DNA of 8,221 nucleotides from NCBI GenBank assembly GCA_945828175.1, contig CALZQD010000063.1, positions 1 to 8,221 of the forward strand. The letters are read 5' to 3'. This DNA comes from an uncultured Bacteroidales bacterium (GTDB lineage Bacteria; Bacteroidota; Bacteroidia; Bacteroidales; Muribaculaceae). The notes under the pieces are model-generated. The model had not been told where the DNA came from. It saw only the letters and a list, made by a program, of their open reading frames with translations, and did not search any database. Shown here in pieces: positions 1 to 6,881 of this stretch; positions within the stretch are counted from its first letter, which is position 1; every line of letters begins with the position of its first letter. A program made the translations under genes and the position numbers.

Positions 1-2646
1 CTGATATATATTATATATGTATTCGTTGTCGGTCGGTTCGGCGATGAGCCAGTTGAAGGTCGAGTAGTTGCCGCCGGTCTCGTAGCCGAGATTGCCAATC
101 GGCGTGACCGTGGCGATGACAGCCGACTCGTCGCTGAGGTTGCGCACGCTGAAGCCGCCCTTATAGTTGGTGCCCGAATTGTGGACGATTATATCGTTGT
201 CTGCCAATGTAAAACGCGCGAAACCACCTGTAGAGTTGCGCGAGGGAGCCGATGTCGAGGCGCGTCCGGCGATTATCTCGCTGTTGACGGCTGCATCGTA
301 GCTGTAGATGCCAGATGTACGCACCTGATAGGCCCAGTGCTCGGTGTCGTTGCCGCGCGGGATGACGTAGGCGGCGGTCGAGCCGGTCAGCATCAGTCCC
401 TGCGAGGCGCGCGAGCATAGATACTCGCCGTTCTCAAAGAAAAGGACGTTTGCGGCGTCGCTGCGGTTGGGGAACATATAGACGTAGCCGCGGCCGCCAT
501 AGACGTCGCCCGAGGCGTTGATGAAGTTGGTCTGACCCTCGATCGGCACCTCGACATCGAATGTCAGCGGCGTGCCGTAGTTGTCGGGCGTCGAGCCGGC
601 GGCATAGACGATCAGCTTGTGGCTCTTGCCGGTCTGCTTGTCGTCGCGGACGATGATGTTGCCCTTGTCGTCGCGGCAGCAGCCCCAGCCGGCGCCACCG
701 GGCATCGAGCCGATGCAACCCGTTCGATCAAAGACATATATCTTCTTGTCGGCGCAATCGTTGACATAGAAAAGGCCGTTGACAGCCGTACCCTGCTGGG
801 CGTTGGTGCCGTCGATATGCTCGGGCGCGTTGCCGGCGGTGTTGGCATTGAGCCACACCTTCGTCAGCTCGAACTCCTGAATGTCGAAGGGTGGCACCAT
901 CGTGACACCGTCGAAAATCGCGAAGCCCGTGCTGCCGTCCTCTCCTATTATATATATGTGTGATTCGTTGTCATCACTGACCATGGCTGTCGAGGCAATT
1001 TTGGCCGCATCTAACTTGCAGTCGCCGAGGATGTCGTCGCTGACGGGCGTTGCGAGAGCGAGGCCGTCGGTGATGTCATAGAGGCGGCAGACGCCGTCGA
1101 AAACTATTGTGGCATAGATCTTTTTGCCATATCTCAGAAACGAGACGGCCGAGGCGTCGACCTCGCCGATGCGTGCGGGAAGGGTATCGGCGATCGTGAG
1201 CGCGCCGTCGGGCATCGAGGCGTCGAAGTCAGTCAGGACGAGAGTGCCGTTGGCGCCTATGAGCAGGCGGTCGCGCGAGAAAGGCGTGACGGCGAGCAGC
1301 GGCTCGGGATTCGACGAGAGCGTCGCGAGGCTGTTGGCGACGGCTGTTGCAACCTTGCCGGCGGCATTGAGTTCGACCATGATAATCTTGTTGGCGCCGC
1401 CGGGTTCGGTGGCGGCAACATAGAGGCGCAGGGCGTTAGCCGGACCGCTGACAGCCACCGACCTGCCGGCGACAGAGCCTTCGGCGAGGCCGAGGTCGGC
1501 AGGAGTCAGACTGATGGCGAGAGGCGAGGCCGTGCCGGCGATGTCGACGACGGCGATGTCGAGCGCGACGTCGGAGGGCGCGCCGATGATGGCCACGCGG
1601 CCGTCGGAAGTAGCGGCTATGGCGCTGACAGCCTTGAGCGTTTCGGGGATGAGATTGTCGGCCTTGCCCTCGGTATAGACTGCAGCCGAGCCGTCGGCTT
1701 TGCGGACGAGGGCGACGCGCTTGCCGCCGGCGAACCTGACGGCTTCAATCGCGCCCTCGGCGACGAAAGGGGCGCCGGGACTCGCTACGATGTCGTAATA
1801 GCCCTTGACGCGGGCGTCATAGGGCGTGCGCGGGAAGTCGACCGTGTTCTGCGGACGAGTTATCTCGGGGTCGAGCTCGGGGAGCGTCTTGGGGTCGAGA
1901 TTGTCGGTCGTGATGAAGTCGCAGCCCATGTTGCCGTAGGTGCGGTAGCCGTCGGCCGTGTTGGTCGTCCACATATTGACTTTCAGGCCCTTGTCGTGGA
2001 ATTTCTCGACCGTCGACTTGTCGAAGTATCCGGCCTGGATGTCGACGTCGATGCCGTGCTCGACACACCAGTCGAAGTGGTTGGCCCAGTACTGGCCCGT
2101 GAGGAACTGAAGGGTGATGTCGGGATAATTCTTGCGGATATACTCGAGGCAGGGCTTCATCGAAGTCATGATTATGCACTTGTCGCGCAGGCCTTTGGCC
2201 TCGATCGTACGGATAAGCGAGGGGATGTTCGACTGGTCGTTGTTGTTGATGCCCGTTGCCCATTTGAGCTCGATGAGCGGGCGGACGTTGAGCTCGTTGC
2301 AGAGGTCGAGCCACTCGTTGAGCGACGCGAGGCGACCGGTGTAAGTCACGCCGCCGCGTTTCTGGGTGAGCACCTCGCTCTGGAGCTCCTCGAGGGTCGA
2401 GCCGGTGATGGTTTTCGTGCCGCCGAGGCGGGTGAGATCGTCGTCGTGCGAGAGCACAAAATCGCCGCCTTTACAGACCTTTACGTCAGATTCAAGATAC
2501 TGGTAGCCGAGCTCTGCGCCGGCGCGCAGGGCCTCGAGCGAACTCTCGACGCCGTATGAGCTGCCGCGGTGACCAACGAGCAGCGGCTGCGCGTTGGCGC
2601 TAACAGCCAAGGCTATGAGCGCGATGAAAGTAGTCAGTTTTTTCAT
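1..2646 (-). CDS. Secreted glycerophosphodiester phosphodiesterase fused to a large beta-propeller-like region (3' end off window)
   Basis: The frame is open from the ATG at 2646-2644 to the left edge, giving 882 codons without a stop, so the C-terminus is missing. Residues 1-19 form a type I signal peptide (MKK, a hydrophobic core, cleavage after ANA). Residues 22 to about 250 are a GDPD domain: HRG at 26-28, E52-x-D54, the SHDD histidine H67, ELK at 126-128, a VNMWTTN strand at 223-229 and FITTDN at 244-249. By family knowledge these residues bind metal and carry out acid-base hydrolysis of glycerophosphodiesters to glycerol phosphate plus an alcohol, here in the periplasm or outside the cell. 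The usual Glu-Asn after the HRG loop is Glu-Ser (E34-S35). Residues from about 263 onward are short hydrophobic strands separated by Gly/Asp/Asn turns (IYATIVFDG, HIYIIGE, KIYVFDRTG), which I read as propeller blades; this is inference. Ordinary GDPDs end near 250-350 residues, so the extension is unusual. The gene is divergent from the Ig-like lipoprotein. The GDPD call is firm; the role of the extension is unknown. Confidence 0.9.
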   Translation of the reverse strand, partial: MKKLTTFIALIALAVSANAQPLLVGHRGSSYGVESSLEALRAGAELGYQYLESDVKVCKGGDFVLSHDDDLTRLGGTKTITGSTLEELQSEVLTQKRGGVTYTGRLASLNEWLDLCNELNVRPLIELKWATGINNNDQSNIPSLIRTIEAKGLRDKCIIMTSMKPCLEYIRKNYPDITLQFLTGQYWANHFDWCVEHGIDVDIQAGYFDKSTVEKFHDKGLKVNMWTTNTADGYRTYGNMGCDFITTDNLDPKTLPELDPEITRPQNTVDFPRTPYDARVKGYYDIVASPGAPFVAEGAIEAVRFAGGKRVALVRKADGSAAVYTEGKADNLIPETLKAVSAIAATSDGRVAIIGAPSDVALDIAVVDIAGTASPLAISLTPADLGLAEGSVAGRSVAVSGPANALRLYVAATEPGGANKIIMVELNAAGKVATAVANSLATLSSNPEPLLAVTPFSRDRLLIGANGTLVLTDFDASMPDGALTIADTLPARIGEVDASAVSFLRYGKKIYATIVFDGVCRLYDITDGLALATPVSDDILGDCKLDAAKIASTAMVSDDNESHIYIIGEDGSTGFAIFDGVTMVPPFDIQEFELTKVWLNANTAGNAPEHIDGTNAQQGTAVNGLFYVNDCADKKIYVFDRTGCIGSMPGGAGWGCCRDDKGNIIVRDDKQTGKSHKLIVYAAGSTPDNYGTPLTFDVEVPIEGQTNFINASGDVYGGRGYVYMFPNRSDAANVLFFENGEYLCSRASQGLMLTGSTAAYVIPRGNDTEHWAYQVRTSGIYSYDAAVNSEIIAGRASTSAPSRNSTGGFARFTLADNDIIVHNSGTNYKGGFSVRNLSDESAVIATVTPIGNLGYETGGNYSTFNWLIAEPTDNEYIYNIYQ

Positions 2647-2688
2647 GATATGAAGATTAGTTATTTGACACGCAGCTTAGCGTTTAGG

Positions 2689-2696
2689 CAAACTTA
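2689..2696 (-). promoter_or_regulatory. Putative -7 element (TAAGTTTG) of the GDPD gene
   Basis: Read on the minus strand this is TAAGTTTG, an exact match to the Bacteroidota sigma-ABfr -7 consensus TAnnTTTG. It lies 42 bases upstream of the ATG, which would give a leader of roughly 35-40 bases. No clear TTTG -33 box lies 19-21 bases further upstream; that stretch is only A/T-rich. Confidence 0.5.
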
Positions 2697-2792
2697 AGCA
2701 ATCGTGACGAATTTTTAAAATTATTTACCCAAAATTTAAGCATATCGCACTAATTAGGTCGCCCGACGGGTGCGAGTGTGCCGATAATTTAT

Positions 2793-2800
2793 TAATTTTG
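2793..2800 (+). promoter_or_regulatory. Putative -7 element (TAATTTTG) of the Ig-like lipoprotein gene
   Basis: TAATTTTG matches the Bacteroidota -7 consensus TAnnTTTG exactly. It sits just before the coding region and overlaps the alternative TTG start at 2798, which argues against that start. Transcription would begin near 2805-2808, so the mRNA would be leaderless or nearly so if translation begins at 2807. No good -33 TTTG is visible at the expected spacing. Confidence 0.45.
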
Positions 2801-2806
2801 CCGACG

Positions 2807-4921
2807 ATGAAAATCAAATTTTCACATATGCACCTGCTGTTCGCCGTTGCGAGCGCCTTTGTCATCGGGTCGTGTGCGAGCATCGGCCGTCCCGATGGCG
2901 GTCCGCGCGACGAAGACCCGCCCGTCTTCGTCGGCTCGCGTCCGTCGCCCGGACAGCTCAAGTTCGACGGCAACCGCCTGACGCTCTTCTTCGACGAGAA
3001 CATCCAGCTCGACGACCCGTTCAACAAGGTCGTCGTCTCGCCCGTGCAGATTCAGCCGCCGGCCGTCAGCGCCAACGGTCGCCGCGTCACCGTCGAATTC
3101 CGCGACACTCTCAAGCCCGACATGACCTACACCGTCGACTTCGCCGACGCCATCAAAGACCTCAACGAAGGCAATATACTCGACGGCTTCGCCATCGACT
3201 TCTCGACCGGCGACAGCATCGACTCGCTGCGCATCTCGGGCATGGTTCTCGAGGCCCGCAACCTCGAGCCGGCTCAGGGAATGCTCGTCGGCGTCTACTC
3301 TAACCTCGACGACTCGGCCATCACCACCCTGCCCTTCGAGCGCATCGCCCGCACAAACCAGTACGGCCAGTTTACCATCCGCAACCTCAAGCCCGGCGAC
3401 TACCGCGTCTACGCCATCAACGACCTCAACCGCGACTATCACTGGGACCGCTCGGAGAACGTGGCCTTCTACGACGTCACCGTCTCGCCGTCGGTCGAGC
3501 ATATCATGGTCAGCGACACCCTGCGCGCCGCCGACGGCAGCGACTCGACCGTCACACATCCCGGTATAAAATATCTGCCCAACTACATCCTGCTCTCGTG
3601 GTTCAACCAGAACTATCTGCCGCAGTATCTCAAGGACTACAACCGCCCCGAGCGCCGTCAGATCTACCTGAAATTCGCAGCCCCGGCCGACACGCTCCCC
3701 GAAATCACCATCGTCTCCGAGCGCAACCGCGGACGCAATATATCAGACTGGGCTCTCGTCCAGAAAACCGAGAAACTCGACTCGCTCATCTACTGGATCA
3801 CAGACACAACCGTACTCAACACCGACTCGCTGATGCTCTCGGTCAACTACCTCAAGACCGACACCAACGACATGCTCTCGCCGCAGACCGACACCCTGCG
3901 CTTCTACTTCCGCGACCCCAAGCCGTCGAAGAAGAAGAAAGACAAGGACAAAGAGGCTGAAGGCAGTGTCATCACCGACTCGGCCGGTGTGCCACAGCCC
4001 AAGAACTTCCTCGGCCTGAGGCTCACCAGCGGCGCGACCCAGGACGTCTATAAACCCATAACCCTCGAGGCCGACCAGCCGATTGACACCCTGATCGATA
4101 GCATGATACGCCTCGAGGTCAAGGAAGACACGCTCTGGCTACCCGCCGTCCGCAGCGAGATTCGCCCCGACTCGCTGCTGCCGCTCCTTGCCTTCAACAT
4201 CGACGTCGACTGGAAGCCCGGCGCACAATACCGCCTGACGGTCGATTCAACCGCCGTCACGGGCATCTACGGCGTGTGGAACAAGTCGCTACGCCAGGAG
4301 ATTAAGGTCAAGCAGCTCGAAGACTATTCAAACCTCACCTTCAACGTCAGCGGCCTCGCCGCCGACTCGACCGGCCGCCGTCAGAGCGCCATAGTCGAGC
4401 TCCTCGACAACGGCGACAAGGTCGTCAAGACTGTCGCGGTCAAAGACGGGCGCGCCGTGTTCAAATGGATAGAGCCCGGCACATACTTCGCCCGACTCTA
4501 TCTCGACGCCAACGACAACGGCGAGTGGGACACCGGCAACCTGCCCGACAAGCGCCAGCCCGAAGAGGTCTACTACTACAACAAGAAGCTCAACCTCAAG
4601 AAAAACTGGGATATCGAGCAGAGCTGGGACATCTACGCCGAGGCTGTCGACCGTCAGAAGCCGTCGGCCATCAAGAAGAACAAGCCCAAGCTCAAGAACG
4701 GCGAGCAGGAGCAGCAGGAGCCCGAATACGACGAATTCGGCAACCCGATCGACCCCGACGACGGCTACTATGACCGCAACAATCCCAACAACCTCAACAA
4801 CCGTCGCCCCGGCAACAACAACGGCGGATTCGGAGGGTTCGGAGGCTTCGGCGGCAACCAAGGCATACGTCCCAACACAGGCAACACCGGCCGTATTCAG
4901 GGCCGAAACAACCGTCGCTGA
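2807..4921 (+). CDS. SbsA Ig-like (Big_5-type) domain lipoprotein
   Basis: This 704-residue envelope lipoprotein has no known specific activity. I chose the ATG at 2807 because it gives a charged n-region (MKIK), a hydrophobic core and the lipobox IGSC, with the lipidated Cys at residue 23. A TTG at 2798 lies inside the probable promoter, and an ATG at 2828 would remove the Lys residues. The mature N-terminus (SIGRPDGGPRDEDPP) and the strands that follow, to about residue 135, match the Bacteroidota SbsA-Ig-like family: FDENIQLDD, a VVVSP strand, and the TLKPDMTYTVDFADAIKD segment. Residues 140-225 resemble a SpaA/carboxypeptidase-regulatory beta-sandwich (GQFTIRNLKPGDYRVYAIND). A Lys-rich linker lies near 372-388, and a second prealbumin-like segment with LDANDNGEWDTGNLP lies near 558-610. 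The last 49 residues are a low-complexity Asn/Gly/Arg tail. It is flanked by its own promoter and a probable terminator, so it is likely monocistronic. The family is clear; the function is unknown. Confidence 0.9.
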   Translation: MKIKFSHMHLLFAVASAFVIGSCASIGRPDGGPRDEDPPVFVGSRPSPGQLKFDGNRLTLFFDENIQLDDPFNKVVVSPVQIQPPAVSANGRRVTVEFRDTLKPDMTYTVDFADAIKDLNEGNILDGFAIDFSTGDSIDSLRISGMVLEARNLEPAQGMLVGVYSNLDDSAITTLPFERIARTNQYGQFTIRNLKPGDYRVYAINDLNRDYHWDRSENVAFYDVTVSPSVEHIMVSDTLRAADGSDSTVTHPGIKYLPNYILLSWFNQNYLPQYLKDYNRPERRQIYLKFAAPADTLPEITIVSERNRGRNISDWALVQKTEKLDSLIYWITDTTVLNTDSLMLSVNYLKTDTNDMLSPQTDTLRFYFRDPKPSKKKKDKDKEAEGSVITDSAGVPQPKNFLGLRLTSGATQDVYKPITLEADQPIDTLIDSMIRLEVKEDTLWLPAVRSEIRPDSLLPLLAFNIDVDWKPGAQYRLTVDSTAVTGIYGVWNKSLRQEIKVKQLEDYSNLTFNVSGLAADSTGRRQSAIVELLDNGDKVVKTVAVKDGRAVFKWIEPGTYFARLYLDANDNGEWDTGNLPDKRQPEEVYYYNKKLNLKKNWDIEQSWDIYAEAVDRQKPSAIKKNKPKLKNGEQEQQEPEYDEFGNPIDPDDGYYDRNNPNNLNNRRPGNNNGGFGGFGGFGGNQGIRPNTGNTGRIQGRNNRR
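4829..4855 (+). repeat. In-frame 9-bp tandem repeat coding Phe-Gly-Gly
   Basis: Three consecutive 9-base units (TTCGGAGGG, TTCGGAGGC, TTCGGCGGC) encode FGGFGGFGG in the tail of the Ig-like lipoprotein. The units differ only at two positions, both synonymous. Such a tract could gain or lose copies without breaking the reading frame. Confidence 0.8.
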
Positions 4922-4934
4922 CAATCGGCCCGGT

Positions 4935-4963
4935 CGGCCTAATTTGACTAATTAGCCCGTTTT
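4935..4963 (+). terminator. Probable intrinsic terminator after the Ig-like lipoprotein gene
   Basis: CTAATT (4939-4944) pairs perfectly with AATTAG (4950-4955) across a 5-base loop. After one C-C mismatch the stem extends with CGG (4935-4937) pairing to CCG (4957-4959). Four T residues follow at 4960-4963. The position 14 bases after the TGA fits a terminator. The stem is AT-rich and the T tract short, so efficiency may be modest. Confidence 0.5.
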
Positions 4964-5001
4964 CGCCTATAACTAAGAGCGTTCTTGTTGCTTTTTGGAA
5001 T

Positions 5002-5009
5002 TATTTTTG
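5002..5009 (+). promoter_or_regulatory. Putative -7 element (TATTTTTG) of the peptide transporter gene
   Basis: TATTTTTG is an exact TAnnTTTG match 43 bases before the ATG at 5053. The predicted leader of about 37 bases is very A-rich (5021-5041), a common Bacteroidota substitute for a Shine-Dalgarno site. A TTG occurs upstream at 4985-4987, but the spacing to the -7 box is shorter than the usual 19-21 bases. Confidence 0.5.
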
Positions 5010-5052
5010 TAACTTAGCGAAAAATCTAAAAACCAAAAACAACAGCCCCGTT

Positions 5053-6783
5053 ATGTTTAAAAACCAACCCAAAGGCCTCTATGTACTCGCCCTGTCGAAC
5101 ACAGGCGAGCGTTTCGGCTACTACACAATGCTGGCTATCCTGCTGCTGTTCCTCCAGGCGAAATTCGCCTTCAGCACGGCAACCGCCGGTTTTATCTATT
5201 CTACTTTTCTCGCCCTGGTCTATTTCATGCCCATGATCGGCGGCATCATCGCAGACAAATGGAACTTCCAGAAGACTGTCACCCTCGGCATCGTCGTGAT
5301 GTTCTTGGGCTACCTTATAATGGCGATACCGACGCCCCGACTGGCGACCTCGTCGCTCGTCATCATGCTCGGCGCCCTGCTGCTCATCTCTATAGGCACA
5401 GGCCTCTTCAAAGGCAACCTCCAGGTGATGGTCGGCGACCTCTATAACAACCCGAAATACAGCGAAAAGCGCGACGTTGCCTTCTCGCTCTTCTATATGG
5501 CCATCAACATCGGCGCCATGTTCGCCCCCTCGGTGACATCGGCCCTCTGCAGCTACGCCCTCAAAGGCGCCGGCTTCGTCTATAATCCCGCCATCCCGAG
5601 TATCTGCACCAAGATCATGGGCGGCGACACCCTCGACCCCAAGGCCCTCGACACCGTCAACAGCTACATAGCCGCCAACGCAAGCCAGTATACCGGCAAT
5701 CTCGAAGGCTTCGCCACCGACTTCATGAATGCTATCTCGACCGGCTACAGCTACGCGTTCGCCGTAGCCTGCGGCTCGATGGTCATCTCGTTCCTCATCT
5801 ATAAGCTCGGCCGACGCACCTACAGCGCCGAGGCCATGCAGGCCGCCGGCGACAACAAAGGCACAGCCAAGGCCCCCGAGCTCACTCCGGCCCAGACAAA
5901 GAGCCGCATCGTCGCCCTGCTCCTCGTCTTCACCGTCGTCATCTTCTTCTGGATGGTATTCCACCAGAACGGCATGACCCTCACCAAGTTTGCCGAGGTA
6001 TTCACCGCCACCGAGACCTCGTCGTGGACCCGCATCGGCTTCAACGTTTGGGCTCTGGCACTCATCGTCGCCGCCATCTACGCGATTTTCAATATCTTCC
6101 AGTCGTCGAGCAGCCGCAGCCGCGTCATCTCGATTATCGTCGCCCTGGCAGCCATCGGCGGTATCGCAGCGATCTACAATCAGACGCCGTCGCCCGTCAC
6201 CGGCATCCAGCCCCAGATCTATCAGCAGTTCAATCCCTTCTATGTTGTCGCGCTGACACCGTTCTCAGTCGGCCTCTTCGCCTGGCTCGCCAAACGCAAG
6301 AAAGAGCCCAGCGCTCCGCGCAAGATCGGTCTCGGCATGCTCGTCGCAGCCATCGCCTTCGGCTTCCTCATGGTTGCGTCGCTCGGCCTCGGCACAGCCC
6401 CGAGCGAAGGCCAGGGTGCAACACTCGTCTCGCCCAACATCCTCATCACAACCTACCTCTTCCTGACATTCGCCGAGCTTCTGCTCTCGCCCATGGGCAT
6501 CTCGTTTGTCTCTAAGGTAGCTCCTCCCAAATACAAAGGTCTGATGATGGGCTGCTGGTTCGGCGCAACCGCCATCGGTAACTACCTCGTGTTTATCCCC
6601 GCCCTGCTCTGGAACGAAATCAACGTCGCCCTGCTTTGGGGCATCCTCATCGTCGTCTGCCTCATCTCGGCCGGATTTATCTTCGCCATAATGAAGAAAC
6701 TCGAGGCCGCCACTTCAGACACTCCCGTCCCCGCCGAAGTCAAGGCCGAGGCACTCGAGACAATCGAAGACGACGTCATCTGA
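5053..6783 (+). CDS. POT/PTR2-family proton-dependent di-/tripeptide transporter
   Basis: This 576-residue inner-membrane protein belongs to the POT branch of the major facilitator superfamily, whose members import di- and tripeptides with protons. The sequence shows many hydrophobic segments, as expected for the 12-14 helices of the family. The first PTR2 signature, GGIIADKW, is at 63-70. The TM4 lysine, K120, is in GTGLFKGN. The second PTR2 signature, FSLFYMAINIGAM, is at 144-156. The TM10 glutamate, E475, is in FAELLLSPMG, followed by SKVAPPKYKG. The E1xxE2R motif of helix 1 is altered to N16-T-G-E19-R20, and the usual FEQ in helix 7 reads FHQ (303-305). A stretch of about 60 polar residues (about 168-228) lies between helices 5 and 6 and is longer than in classical POTs. 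The C-terminal tail from 551 is acidic and cytoplasmic. The start fits helix 1 and the upstream promoter. The family is certain; the substrate and proton coupling are inferred. Confidence 0.93.
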   Translation: MFKNQPKGLYVLALSNTGERFGYYTMLAILLLFLQAKFAFSTATAGFIYSTFLALVYFMPMIGGIIADKWNFQKTVTLGIVVMFLGYLIMAIPTPRLATSSLVIMLGALLLISIGTGLFKGNLQVMVGDLYNNPKYSEKRDVAFSLFYMAINIGAMFAPSVTSALCSYALKGAGFVYNPAIPSICTKIMGGDTLDPKALDTVNSYIAANASQYTGNLEGFATDFMNAISTGYSYAFAVACGSMVISFLIYKLGRRTYSAEAMQAAGDNKGTAKAPELTPAQTKSRIVALLLVFTVVIFFWMVFHQNGMTLTKFAEVFTATETSSWTRIGFNVWALALIVAAIYAIFNIFQSSSSRSRVISIIVALAAIGGIAAIYNQTPSPVTGIQPQIYQQFNPFYVVALTPFSVGLFAWLAKRKKEPSAPRKIGLGMLVAAIAFGFLMVASLGLGTAPSEGQGATLVSPNILITTYLFLTFAELLLSPMGISFVSKVAPPKYKGLMMGCWFGATAIGNYLVFIPALLWNEINVALLWGILIVVCLISAGFIFAIMKKLEAATSDTPVPAEVKAEALETIEDDVI

Positions 6784-6821
6784 TTTCAGGAAAAAATTCA
6801 CCGTCGAAACAAAAAATTGTA

Positions 6822-6829
6822 TATATTTG
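6822..6829 (+). promoter_or_regulatory. Putative -7 element (TATATTTG) of mdh
   Basis: TATATTTG is an exact match to TAnnTTTG 52 bases before the mdh ATG. The predicted leader of about 46 bases is A-rich, with almost no G. No -33 TTTG is evident at the normal distance. I saw no hairpin between the transporter stop at 6783 and this site, so read-through from the transporter is also possible. Confidence 0.55.
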
Positions 6830-6881
6830 CAACAGCATAACAAAAAATACATAAAACCAACCAAAATATAAAACCACTATC

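Noticed and set aside
1996..2559. A 187-codon plus-strand frame
   Set aside because: It lies opposite the GDPD catalytic domain, whose motifs are intact on the minus strand.
2798..2806. TTG start for the Ig-like lipoprotein, adding three residues
   Set aside because: The codon lies within the probable -7 promoter element, and the ATG at 2807 already gives a complete lipoprotein signal.
2822..3559. A 245-codon minus-strand frame rich in Val, Asp and Gly opposite the N-terminal half of the Ig-like lipoprotein gene
   Set aside because: It overlaps the lipoprotein signal and Ig-like domain in antisense and shows only mirror composition.
4328..4924. A 198-codon minus-strand frame rich in Val, Leu and Ala opposite the Ig-like lipoprotein gene
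   Set aside because: It is antisense of a well-supported family protein, with no promoter or recognisable domain; the Val/Leu runs are the complement of Asn/Asp/Lys codons.
5026..5964. A 312-codon minus-strand frame opposite the peptide transporter
   Set aside because: Its strongly acidic, Gly/Val-rich composition is what the antisense of GC-rich codons gives. The plus strand has clear POT motifs across the same bases.
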